From Psychrobacter immobilis (GTDB lineage Bacteria; Pseudomonadota; Gammaproteobacteria; Pseudomonadales; Moraxellaceae): a stretch of DNA of 64,000 nt. The stretch is taken from the NCBI RefSeq assembly GCF_904846175.1, contig NZ_CAJGZM010000010.1, forward strand, positions 17,837 to 81,836. Reading direction: 5' to 3'. Both the position numbers and the translations under genes were made by a program. Position 1 is the first letter of the stretch. Every line of letters begins with the position of its first letter. Under the pieces are notes generated by a model that was not told the origin of the DNA, did no database searches, and saw only the letters and a program-made list of their open reading frames with translations. Positions 8,441-16,513 of this stretch are shown piece after piece.

Positions 8441-9757
8441 CTAAGATTTTAAGCCCATCGCATAATTGGCAATTAACGGCTTAATATTTGGCAATTTATC
8501 AAAGGCAACCAAAGCCACGTTACGTGCCAGCTTCACCGCTGGGTTTGGATGCGTAAAGCCATGTACGACGGCATCACAAAAGCGAATGACGCGTTTTTGG
8601 TCGGTTTGACGCGCTTTTTCATAACGCTTTAGCAAAGTTGGATTGCCAATGTCTTCGCCTTTTAGCACCTGCCGACTCATCATTTGTGCCAGCACATGGG
8701 CATCGCGCATACAGAGGTTGAAGCCTTGTCCAGCAACTGGATGCAACGTATGTGCAGCATTGCCCATGATGACGCAGCGTCCATCGACTTGCTTGTCTGC
8801 TAGTACCCGCGTTAATGGATAAGCACCGCGGCAACCAGCTTTTTTAAACGTGCCAGCGCGCTCACCAAAAGCTTGCTGCAAGGTTGCCAAGAAATGGGCA
8901 TCATCTTCTAGATACTGCGTTTCCTCACCCGTTGGACAAACCCAAACTACTGAACGTCTATAACCTTTTTGATACTCATCATTGCCGTCACCCTCTGGAT
9001 CGGTCAATGGCAACACCGCAAGAGGGCCTGCTGGACTAAAACGCTCAATAGCAATATGCTCATGTGGCTGATCGGTCTCTACCACCCCAACGATAGCCGT
9101 TTGCTTATAATCATAAGTCGTAGTGCCGATACCTAATAGCTGACGCACGGTAGAATCGCGACCATCACAAGCGACTAACACGCTAGCTTGCAGTTGCTGC
9201 TCATGCTCCTCTTCACCGTAATAACTAAAGCTTAGCGTCACGCTGTCGCTTTTTTGATCAACAGCTATCACATTGGCATTATCAATCAGCGTAATCAGCG
9301 GCTCTTGCTGGGCAGCTAGTAACAACTTGCGCCCCAGCCAGGCATTTTCCATCACTTGCCCGAATGACTCGACCTGCTCCTCAGCTTTATTTAATTGCGC
9401 GCGCCCAAAGCTACCTTGCTCGCTAATCTGTACCGCATCAATTCGGCAAGCATGGCTTTGTAGCTCAGCCCACAAGCCAATTTCTTGATAAATCTGCACC
9501 GTACGACGTGACAGCGCGGTATTGCGACTGTCTAGATAATGGCTACGCTTAGCATCATCACTGGGGCTAATGGTTGGATAGCTGTTTTTCTCTAGCAAGG
9601 TGCTAGCGATACCATGATGCGCGAGTAACAATGCAAACGACAAACCGACATGCCCGCCGCCCGCAATGAGTACTTGCTGTTCAGTCATAGCAGCTTTATT
9701 AACATGGCTAGATTTAATATGATTATTTTTTGATAAATTTGCTTCAGTATTTTGCAT
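8441..9757 (-). CDS. ubiH: 2-octaprenyl-6-methoxyphenol hydroxylase-like protein UbiH
   Basis: 438 residues, of which about the first 23 are an Asn/Ser/Lys-rich extension before the FAD motif VLIAGGGHVGLSFALLLA. DSRNTALSRRTVQIYQEIGLW corresponds to UbiH DGRAIALAAGT. ERFSPAGPLAVLPL and VIMGNAAHTLHPVAGQGFNL (GNAA rather than GDAA) are features of the UbiH subgroup, supporting this choice over UbiF/UbiI. It acts on the aerobic ubiquinone pathway at the inner membrane. The start at 9757 has AGGA about 9 nt upstream; the internal ATG at residue 24 is an alternative. Confidence 0.8.
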   Translation of the reverse strand: MQNTEANLSKNNHIKSSHVNKAAMTEQQVLIAGGGHVGLSFALLLAHHGIASTLLEKNSYPTISPSDDAKRSHYLDSRNTALSRRTVQIYQEIGLWAELQSHACRIDAVQISEQGSFGRAQLNKAEEQVESFGQVMENAWLGRKLLLAAQQEPLITLIDNANVIAVDQKSDSVTLSFSYYGEEEHEQQLQASVLVACDGRDSTVRQLLGIGTTTYDYKQTAIVGVVETDQPHEHIAIERFSPAGPLAVLPLTDPEGDGNDEYQKGYRRSVVWVCPTGEETQYLEDDAHFLATLQQAFGERAGTFKKAGCRGAYPLTRVLADKQVDGRCVIMGNAAHTLHPVAGQGFNLCMRDAHVLAQMMSRQVLKGEDIGNPTLLKRYEKARQTDQKRVIRFCDAVVHGFTHPNPAVKLARNVALVAFDKLPNIKPLIANYAMGLKS

Positions 9758-10403
9758 GGTTATTATTCCTAAGATGACCCTTTTAACACGCTATTAGACG
9801 TGATGAATATGCACTCAAAATGTTATTTTTGTAGAAAATATCTCGTTCTTTTATCTTTGTAAGCTTGGCTTTTATAGCTGTCTTATCTATGCACTAGATT
9901 ACCACAAATTCCTCAATATTCCGTGCTCTTGACAGTCTGTATCGCGAGTGTGCAAAATTTTTAATGGTCACCTATTATCTAAGGTTGGATTGATATTTTG
10001 CGTGTATTTTATAATGACAGTTTTCAATAAGGATTTGACTGATAAACCTTAATAACAGGCTTTAATAGTGATAACAGCTGCAGTAGTTGCAATCGTCATA
10101 CAAAAACAAAGCGCTACTTCCCTTATATAGCTTGAATTTTCAAATCTATCTACCATAATGAAGGCAGGACTATTACTTATTATCCGCCATTTTACCAACA
10201 ACAATTTTTATCAACCATTTACCGTCACATTTATTTCTATTATCTCAATAACCCTTATAACAGCCGTCATAAAAACTATCTAAATATAATGAAATACAAT
10301 TAATGATTTTATCTCTAAAGCCCGCCTGACTATGATGTATAGAAGCAGTGATGCATAGAAGCAATAGCCATAGCAGCGGGCAACTTAATATAAGGATAAT
10401 CGC
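9758..10403. other. 646-bp divergent intergenic region between ubiH and phoH
   Basis: No convincing gene. A good -10 hexamer TATAAT occurs at 10010-10015 on the plus strand, but no -35 with proper spacing is clear. Two copies of GATG(T/C)ATAGAAGCA lie at 10334-10347 and 10350-10363, a 16-bp period direct repeat. An open frame on the minus strand (10245-10538) overlaps the start of phoH and looks like chance. Confidence 0.5.
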
Positions 10404-11507
10404 TTGACTGATTCCATGAGCCGCCGTATAAAGTTTGAATTCTTGACTCCAGCACAGCTTAAAACCGTGCTTGGCGAATATAATAACCACATGAAATATA
10501 TCCAAGAACGCCTCGATATTAAAATTAGCCAACGCCAAGGTGACTTTTGCCTGAGCGGCGATATATTAGGTGTTGAGCGCGGCGAACGTATTATTTATAA
10601 GATGGTCGATGAAGCACAAAACAGCAAAGATATCAGCGCAGAAGAGCTACACCTGATTATCCAATCGAGTATCTCACGCGATGAAGATATAGCAGCCGAT
10701 GAACAAGTGGCTGACGAGGAAGATGCCGATAACTTGGATGCTGCAAGTGATTTTACGCCGATTAGTTTGCGTACTCGTAATGGTAAAATCATTCCACGCG
10801 GCGGCAATCAGCAGCGTTACGTCAGAGATATTTTATCGTCTGATGTATCCTTTGGTATTGGGCCTGCCGGTACTGGTAAGACTTACCTTGCGGTTGCTTG
10901 TGCTGTTGATATGATTGAGCGCAATGAGATTGAGCGTATTTTACTGGTGCGCCCTGCGGTAGAAGCTGGCGAAAAATTGGGCTTTTTACCAGGTGATTTG
11001 ACCCAAAAAATCGATCCGTATTTACGTCCTTTATATGACGCGCTCTATGAGATGCTAGGATTTGATAAAGTCGGTAAAATGCTTGAAAAGCAAATCATTG
11101 AAGTTGCCCCGCTTGCTTATATGCGTGGCCGTACCTTGAATAATTCGTTTGTCATTTTGGATGAAGCGCAAAACACCACGCCTGAACAGATGAAAATGTT
11201 TTTGACCCGTTTAGGGTTTGGCTCACGTGCGGTTATCACCGGTGATATTACGCAGGTCGACTTACCGCGCGGCAGTAAATCTGGTCTGGCACAAGCGATG
11301 GAAATCTTAAGCGGTATCGAAGAGATTCATATCACCAAGTTTGACTCAAAAGACGTGGTACGCCATCAGTTGGTACAAAAAATCGTCGAAGCGTATGATG
11401 TCTTTGATATTGAGCAAGAAATGCTACAAGAAAAACGCAAACAAGAGCGTTTTGTCGCTGAGCAAGAGCGCAAAGCAGCGATAGCAGATGCAGCTGCTAA
11501 GCTATAA
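10404..11507 (+). CDS. ybeZ: PhoH-like ATPase (YbeZ)
   Basis: 367 residues. After a KH-like N-terminal part comes the PhoH ATPase domain: Walker A GPAGTGKTYLAVA, VRPAVEAGEKLGFLPGDL, PLYDALYEMLGF, Walker B FVILDEAQNTT and sensor VITGDITQVDLPRG, as in E. coli YbeZ. YbeZ partners the endoribonuclease YbeY in rRNA maturation and RNA quality control, and ybeY is the next gene. TTG at 10404 is chosen because AAGGA (10392-10396) sits 7 nt before it; the ATG at 10416 would be 19 nt away. The C-terminus is a charged Lys/Glu/Gln helix. The stop codon lies in a heptamer tandem repeat. Confidence 0.93.
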   Translation: MTDSMSRRIKFEFLTPAQLKTVLGEYNNHMKYIQERLDIKISQRQGDFCLSGDILGVERGERIIYKMVDEAQNSKDISAEELHLIIQSSISRDEDIAADEQVADEEDADNLDAASDFTPISLRTRNGKIIPRGGNQQRYVRDILSSDVSFGIGPAGTGKTYLAVACAVDMIERNEIERILLVRPAVEAGEKLGFLPGDLTQKIDPYLRPLYDALYEMLGFDKVGKMLEKQIIEVAPLAYMRGRTLNNSFVILDEAQNTTPEQMKMFLTRLGFGSRAVITGDITQVDLPRGSKSGLAQAMEILSGIEEIHITKFDSKDVVRHQLVQKIVEAYDVFDIEQEMLQEKRKQERFVAEQERKAAIADAAAKL

Positions 11508-11528
11508 GCTATAAGCTATAAGCTATAA
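11501..11528 (+). repeat. GCTATAA heptamer tandem repeat, four copies, spanning the phoH stop
   Basis: Four perfect copies of GCTATAA. The first copy contains the TAA stop of the PhoH-like gene, so changes in copy number downstream would not alter the protein. It probably arose by replication slippage. Confidence 0.9.
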
Positions 11529-11571
11529 GCCATCTGAATATATATGAGATGACTTGAGAGAACATTGAAAG

Positions 11572-11597
11572 AAAACCGGATTTGATATCCGGTTTTT
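11572..11597 (+). terminator. rho-independent terminator after phoH
   Basis: AAAACCGGAT, loop TTGAT, ATCCGGTTTTTT: a GC-rich stem ending in six T residues, placed 65 bp after the phoH stop. It separates phoH from ybeY, so ybeY probably depends on readthrough or its own promoter. Confidence 0.85.
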
Positions 11598-11653
11598 TAC
11601 TGTTAGATATTTATGGTTGAATATTTTAAATTGACATAAAAAAGGATAATGGC

Positions 11654-12298
11654 ATGAGCCAAGCTGAACAGAATAATGCTGACAACAATATTGATGATAA
11701 TGTTAATAGTAGTTTTAATGACAGTTTGAATAACACGTTTAACAATGATGACAGCTTAGCCGTACTTGATATAAGCGCCGCTGATAGTATTGATGACGAT
11801 ATACTTGAGAGCTTTTATAATCGCGAAAACTTATTAAAAGTCATGATGGCGACTTTGGATTATATAGATGGGTGTATTAAAACTGGTTTGACGCTGCCTT
11901 ATTATGCCGATATCGATACTGAAGTATGGCAAGAAAAAGCAAAAGCGCTTGATATCTATATTACCGATGAAGTGGAAGGTCAGGAGCTGAATTTAGAGGC
12001 GCGCGGCAAAGATTATGCCACCAACATTCTATCTTACCCAAGCGACTTGCCAGCGGCAATTATTGGACTGATGCCAACGCTACCGCTAGGTGAGCTGGTG
12101 ATTTGCCACGCCGTGGTAGTTCGTGAAGCGGCTGAGCAAGATAAGACTGTCAATCAGCACATTAGCCATTTATTGATACACGGCGTGCTGCACTTGCTTG
12201 GTTTTGACCACGAGCTCGGACAAGCCGAGCAAGATGAGATGGAACGCTTTGAGATTGATATTCTGGCAGAATTAGCGCTACCAAATCCTTATCTTTAG
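11654..12298 (+). CDS. ybeY: endoribonuclease YbeY
   Basis: Zinc-dependent single-strand endoribonuclease that processes 16S rRNA 3' ends and takes part in ribosome quality control. The catalytic motif HGVLHLLGFDH (HxxxHxxxxxH) is intact near residue 177, and the preceding GKDYATNILSYPSDLP matches the family's KDxxTNVLSFP strand. The protein has 214 residues against about 155 in E. coli. The excess is an N-terminal segment of some 45 residues rich in Asn, Asp and Ser, likely disordered. The start ATG has AAGGA 7 nt upstream. The gene follows phoH(ybeZ), the usual order; a ybeX homologue does not follow. Confidence 0.93.
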   Translation: MSQAEQNNADNNIDDNVNSSFNDSLNNTFNNDDSLAVLDISAADSIDDDILESFYNRENLLKVMMATLDYIDGCIKTGLTLPYYADIDTEVWQEKAKALDIYITDEVEGQELNLEARGKDYATNILSYPSDLPAAIIGLMPTLPLGELVICHAVVVREAAEQDKTVNQHISHLLIHGVLHLLGFDHELGQAEQDEMERFEIDILAELALPNPYL

Positions 12299-12305
12299 CT
12301 TGTCT

Positions 12306-13181
12306 TCAACCCTTTTTTAACATGGTTTTTTGCGCTTGATCCATCTGGTTAATCATTTGATCTAAACCTTTGACATGCACGCTGCGCTGCGGGAATGGAA
12401 TATCGATATTTTTATCATCAAGCGCGTTTTTGAATTGTTCTAATAAATCGCATTGCATTGCCCACCAATCACCGTTGGTGGTCCAGACATTCAAAGTCAA
12501 ATCGACTGAGTTGTCACCCAAGTTGGTCACACGTATCACAGGGGCAGGATCAGTAAACGCCATCGGATTGTTTTTTGCCAAATTTAGCATAATATCTTTG
12601 GCAGTTTTGATATCGGCATCATAACCAATACCCACTGTGATATCGACGCGGCGATTGGGCAACGCCGTATAGTTAATGACCGCTGAGGTAGTGATATCGC
12701 TATTAGGAATGATGACGTCATGATTGTTGATGGTCGTCAAATGGGTATTGACCAAGGTAATTTCGGTCACCGTACCAGTGTAACTGCTAACCTGTACATA
12801 GTCGCCGCGCACAAACGGGCGAAAAGTGACAATCATAATACCAGCGGCAAAATTCGATAGCTGGTCTTTCAGTGATAAACCAATTGCCACCGCTGCACCG
12901 CCCAAGATAGCGACGACTGAAGTGGTCTGGACGCCGACTTTACTGAGCGCCGCTAAAATAACGACAACTAATAGTATGCCGTATAATAAGCGGCTTAAAA
13001 AATTGGCCGCCGTCGCTTCTAAATGGCTACGTAACATAATGCGATTACTGATAACCACAACTTTCTTTGCCAACCAGCGCCCGACGATAAATATCAATAA
13101 GGCAAAAGCAAGTTTAAGCGCAATGCTGATAGCACTTTCTGTTAGGCTAGCAATATCAAGGGTAAAACCTAAAAATTCCAT
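12306..13181 (-). CDS. small-conductance mechanosensitive channel, MscS family
   Basis: 291 residues, close to E. coli MscS (286). Three N-terminal transmembrane helices can be seen: about residues 17-38, 62-85, and the pore helix VAILGGAAVAIGLSLKDQLSNFAAG with its Gly/Ala packing pattern. The MscS beta domain follows: FRPFVRGDYVQV, GTVTEITLVNTHLTTINN and VIIPNSDI. A C-terminal alpha/beta vestibule ends in IPFPQRSVHV. The channel releases small solutes on hypo-osmotic shock. It converges on ybeY with a gap of only 7 bp and no obvious terminator between the two. Confidence 0.92.
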   Translation of the reverse strand: MEFLGFTLDIASLTESAISIALKLAFALLIFIVGRWLAKKVVVISNRIMLRSHLEATAANFLSRLLYGILLVVVILAALSKVGVQTTSVVAILGGAAVAIGLSLKDQLSNFAAGIMIVTFRPFVRGDYVQVSSYTGTVTEITLVNTHLTTINNHDVIIPNSDITTSAVINYTALPNRRVDITVGIGYDADIKTAKDIMLNLAKNNPMAFTDPAPVIRVTNLGDNSVDLTLNVWTTNGDWWAMQCDLLEQFKNALDDKNIDIPFPQRSVHVKGLDQMINQMDQAQKTMLKKG

Positions 13182-13284
13182 ACTGACTCTTTATTTAAAA
13201 ACTGTTTTTTATAAATACTTTTTGTCTTTTAGATGTTTATCATTACTTATCATCCAATAAGACATGCACTTAGTTTAAGCATAC

Positions 13285-14172
13285 CTAATAAGTCACATCT
13301 ACTTTATCACTGTAGCGATACGTACGTATCAGACGCAGCTCAACAATATCATTCATGTCTTCGGTAAATTTACCAAAGGGCGCCGCTTGTCTAACCGACT
13401 GTTTGGCAGCCTCATCCAATATTGTCGAGTTCGAGCTCTCAAGCAAACGAATCGCTTTAATATTACCATCATTGCCGATGACGACCATCAAACGCACCTC
13501 TCCTGTAATACCTTGGGCGCGCGCTTGGGTAGGATATTGCAGATTACCGACGCGCTCGACGTGCTCACGAAAGGTATTGATATAATCTGCTGCTGCACCG
13601 CGCGTTGTCGAATTACTATCGACAGTCACAACTTTTGATTTGGTCGCATACAGCTGTTGCCGCTGAGACAACTGCGCCTCTAAAGTAGCAATTTGCTTAC
13701 GCAGACGCTCTTCTTGCGCCTTCATATCATCTTGCTCTTGCTTGCTATCGTTGTCAGACTCGACGCTTGCTTCACGCCAGCTTAGCGTCGTACGCAGATA
13801 GCTTTCTTGATAACGCTGCTGACGGACTTGGCGCTGCAAGTTGATCACGTCTTGCGTCTCGCTCATTTGTTCGGCAGACAACGGACTGCTCTGATCAGTC
13901 TCTTGGCGCAATTGCTCCTGCACGGTACCGCCGCCTTCTTGTGAGGCATTGGCAATAAATTGTGCATCTTCATTCGGCTGCATATTATCGGTCAGTGCTT
14001 TAGCAACGTCTTGGATCATACCAGCGGGATCTTGCCCCATCGAGAAGCTAATCCCAAAAATAATGAGCGCATGAACGCTGACGGCAATCACCACAGCCAT
14101 CGGCAAGCTGATATCACGCTTGGGCGCTTGCGCTGAAAAATGGTAGCTTTGCGAGTCTTTAATAGAGGCCAC
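13285..14172 (-). CDS. TonB-family energy transducer
   Basis: 295 residues from a GTG start at 14172 (GAGA lies 7-8 nt upstream). One N-terminal membrane helix (about residues 24-45, VVIAVSVHALIIFGISFSM, with the TonB-type SxxxH motif) is followed by a Gln/Glu-rich, probably coiled-coil periplasmic spacer (about 95-180) instead of the usual Pro-rich spacer. The C-terminal TonB domain contains LQYPTQARAQGITGEVRLMV and AAKQSVRQAAPFGKF. It would energise outer-membrane transporters from the proton motive force. No exbB or exbD is adjacent, so it must use partners encoded elsewhere. Confidence 0.85.
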   Translation of the reverse strand: MASIKDSQSYHFSAQAPKRDISLPMAVVIAVSVHALIIFGISFSMGQDPAGMIQDVAKALTDNMQPNEDAQFIANASQEGGGTVQEQLRQETDQSSPLSAEQMSETQDVINLQRQVRQQRYQESYLRTTLSWREASVESDNDSKQEQDDMKAQEERLRKQIATLEAQLSQRQQLYATKSKVVTVDSNSTTRGAAADYINTFREHVERVGNLQYPTQARAQGITGEVRLMVVIGNDGNIKAIRLLESSNSTILDEAAKQSVRQAAPFGKFTEDMNDIVELRLIRTYRYSDKVDVTY

Positions 14173-14519
14173 AGTTAATCTCAGCTAATGAATATAAGGG
14201 CTATTGGCAAGAAGCATGATAATATAAGCGTCTGTCGACCAATGCCGGCGCTATCATAACATGACATAGAATTGTGTCGCTAGCACAACCGTATACTGCG
14301 GCTCTTAACTTGCCACTTGTTCATCTATATATAGTAAACCTGCTCAATCAGACAAAACCTAGACGTTCATTCAGCATGCGCCCATTTTGATATATACTGT
14401 TTTATAAGTCAGCTATTAGAAAATATGAATTTTCTCCTGCACCATATAAAATATAAACGCCGGCACAATGATTACCCCAACGCTTACATGACGACCCTAT
14501 CATTATAAGGATAATAAGT
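14173..14519. other. 347-bp divergent intergenic region
   Basis: No gene seen. It contains an inverted repeat AGAAAAT/ATTTTCT (14418-14435) about 85 bp before the next start, and several A/T-rich -10-like hexamers without clear -35 partners. It presumably holds promoters for the TonB-like gene and for the unknown gene at 14520. Confidence 0.4.
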
Positions 14520-15317
14520 TTGAGTAACTTTGATAATATGGACAATATGAATGATTCAGACAGTTTTGAGGAATTCTTTGAGGATATTGGTTACCGTTTT
14601 GACGAGTCATTTAGCGATGGCTGGGAGCGTCTTACCCAAGCGATTAAAAACATTTATAACAAAACCACCGACAAGCTTGAGGATGAAATATCCTTGCCAG
14701 TTGCCCAAACCTACGTCAATGATGCACTGCAAAAGTTTGTCACGGACAATGTGAAAGCTATTTTAGAGCTGCGCGTTGAGATACATGACAACTGGTTTCG
14801 CTTGTATTGTACCGTCGATGCTGGCGGTATCTACGCGGAGGTAGCAAGTAACTTTAGCTTGGTTCATGTACAGCTTGATCGCAATGTTCAGCGCCTTGTG
14901 TTTGGTCAGCAGACTTATACTGACGTCCTTAACCTACGCTGCGAATCCTTTATCAAGCGCCAAGGTATCAAGCTCTTTATCTGGTTTTATCATAGCGTGC
15001 TCAAAAAAGATCCTTTGGGTTTCATTTTATCTTATATCAATATTGCCCGCGCCAAAGAGGAAATCATCTACCTTGATATCAATCGCTGGCTAAAAAATAA
15101 TAAGAAAATCATCAGTACCTTACACAAAGTACAGGTCAATTACGGCGAGCTTGAAGAAGAGCAACTGGTGCTTAAAACCCAAATCAATTATCGTGACCTA
15201 CTAGCCAGTAGTGCCAATGAAGATATCATCAGTGATAAGGATGAGCCGCAGCTGATGCAAGGCCCTATCAACCCGATTGCGGATGCTACTGAGCCAAGTT
15301 TGGAACCCTCTTCATAG
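14520..15317 (+). CDS. conserved-looking protein of unknown function
   Basis: 265 residues, not recognised. The N-terminus is acidic and amphipathic (DSFEEFFEDIGYRFDESF), followed by a helical stretch, a beta-rich centre (ILELRVEIHDNWFRLYCTVDAGGIYAEVASNF), a hydrophobic helix QGIKLFIWFYHSVLKKDPLGFILSYI, a charged region with INRWLKNNKKII and an acidic disordered tail. No signal peptide or catalytic motif is visible. The central hydrophobic stretch could be membrane-associated. TTG at 14520 is chosen because AAGGA (14507-14511) is 8 nt upstream; an ATG at 14538 is the alternative. A strong terminator follows. Codon use resembles the neighbours, so it is probably a lineage-specific core gene. 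Confidence 0.75.
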   Translation: MSNFDNMDNMNDSDSFEEFFEDIGYRFDESFSDGWERLTQAIKNIYNKTTDKLEDEISLPVAQTYVNDALQKFVTDNVKAILELRVEIHDNWFRLYCTVDAGGIYAEVASNFSLVHVQLDRNVQRLVFGQQTYTDVLNLRCESFIKRQGIKLFIWFYHSVLKKDPLGFILSYINIARAKEEIIYLDINRWLKNNKKIISTLHKVQVNYGELEEEQLVLKTQINYRDLLASSANEDIISDKDEPQLMQGPINPIADATEPSLEPSS

Positions 15318-15360
15318 ACATACTAAAAGCCGCCTAAATACTCTTTTAACGCTTACCATA

Positions 15361-15411
15361 AAAAAGCACTGACCCTTAAAGATAATTGTCTTTAAGGGTC
15401 AGTGCTTTTTT
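15361..15411. terminator. strong bidirectional terminator
   Basis: A perfect 22-bp stem (15361-15382 with 15389-15410, beginning AAAAAGCACTGACCC) around a TAATTG loop, with A-run and T-run at its ends. It sits between convergent genes (unknown protein and fpr) and serves both. Confidence 0.92.
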
Positions 15412-15450
15412 AATTAAGGCTGTCTACATCAATCTAAAGCAGTCATACGA

Positions 15451-16317
15451 TTACCAATAATTTTCTACTGCGATATTGCCTTCGCCGCGGCGATTCATCA
15501 CCAGCCCTAAGCTCTTCAACGTCTCTTTAGTATCTTCTACCATCTCTGGGTTGCCGCATAGCATGATGTGGGTGCTATCGATGTCTAAGGCAATATCGGC
15601 GCGCTCTTGTAGCGTTCCATCTAATAATAGCTTCGGCAAGCGTTCTGTCAATGCCCCCTCGACAGCTTCACGAGTAACAATAGGTATAAAAATTAATTTG
15701 GCTGGATTATCAACCAAGGAACCAAAGTCTTCTTGTAAGCTTTCAATCTTATCAATATAAGCAAGCTCTTCTGTCGAGCGCGCGCTATAGGCCAAGACGA
15801 TATGCTCGTAATCTTCCCAAGTTTTTAAGTCTTGCAGCATCGATAAAAAAGGGGCTAAGCCCGTACCAGTAGCTAGTAACCATAAGTCTTTTGGCAAAGG
15901 CTTTTGATAACGTGCCAAAGTTAAAAAGCCAAAGGGCATGGTATTAAGCAGCAGCTCATCACCGACTTCTAAGTGTTGTAGCTGCGAAGTAAATGCGCCA
16001 TCAGGAATGACAATAGAGAAAAACTCTAATATCTCATCGAAAGGTGAAGATACAATCGAATACGCGCGGAAAATATCTTCATTCAGCGCCTCGTTTAGTG
16101 CTTCGTTCAGCTCTTCATCATCATCATCATCTTCATCGTAGTCAGCTACTGCACTCAGCTGCTTATAGTAGTTTAGTTGACTGGGATTAACGCCTAAACG
16201 CACAAATTGCCCAGCGGTAAATTTAAAACTATCCGGACGACTGACGGTAAAGCTAAATAGATTGGGCGTCCAAGTGGTTTTACTGAGCACCGTTACTTTC
16301 TGAATATTGTCACTCAT
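15451..16317 (-). CDS. fpr: ferredoxin--NADP(+) reductase with an acidic insertion
   Basis: FAD enzyme exchanging electrons between NADPH and ferredoxin/flavodoxin; cytosolic. 288 residues against about 248 in E. coli Fpr. FAD domain: FTAGQFVRLG, RAYSIVSSPFDE and VIPDGAFTSQL. NADP domain: LLATGTGLAPFLSML, VLAYSARSTEELAY and IMLCGNPEMVEDT. It ends in the family's aromatic C-terminus (VENYW). An insertion at about residues 48-82 contains a run of Asp/Glu and two LNEA repeats, just before the flavin-binding RAYS. At DNA level this is a GAT/TCA microsatellite plus 12-bp repeats. The insert is probably a surface loop; whether it alters partner docking is unknown. Confidence 0.92.
   Translation of the reverse strand: MSDNIQKVTVLSKTTWTPNLFSFTVSRPDSFKFTAGQFVRLGVNPSQLNYYKQLSAVADYDEDDDDDEELNEALNEALNEDIFRAYSIVSSPFDEILEFFSIVIPDGAFTSQLQHLEVGDELLLNTMPFGFLTLARYQKPLPKDLWLLATGTGLAPFLSMLQDLKTWEDYEHIVLAYSARSTEELAYIDKIESLQEDFGSLVDNPAKLIFIPIVTREAVEGALTERLPKLLLDGTLQERADIALDIDSTHIMLCGNPEMVEDTKETLKSLGLVMNRRGEGNIAVENYW
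16114..16138. repeat. TCA/GAT trinucleotide repeat inside fpr
   Basis: An imperfect run of TCA units encodes Asp/Glu on the minus strand. Length changes in multiples of three would keep the frame. Confidence 0.85.
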
Positions 16318-16407
16318 AATAATGACTCACCCTCTTTTTTTATTAATAATTATCGATACTCTATTGTAGATGGTATTTTTTATGAACTTTTAAAGGCTAC
16401 AAACGAA

Positions 16408-16444
16408 AAGATGCGCCAAGCTTATCATAGAGCTGGCGCATCTT
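16408..16444. terminator. terminator after the nuo operon
   Basis: AAGATGCGCCA and TGGCGCATCTT form an 11-bp stem with an inner AGCT/AGCT pairing, about 70 bp after the nuoN stop. On the minus strand it is followed by TTTTCGTTTG. It probably ends the complex I operon. Confidence 0.75.
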
Positions 16445-16513
16445 GGTTTTCTAACCGTTGTAATCGATAAGTAGCCGCAGCAAGGTACCGCTATTTATCA
16501 TACTTTTCTGTGC

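Noticed and set aside
10245..10538. Minus-strand open frame of 97 codons before phoH
   Set aside because: It overlaps the phoH start antisense and shows no conserved pattern or ribosome binding site.
15938..16141. Serine-rich open frame opposite fpr
   Set aside because: It is the complement of the GAT microsatellite coding Asp/Glu in fpr.
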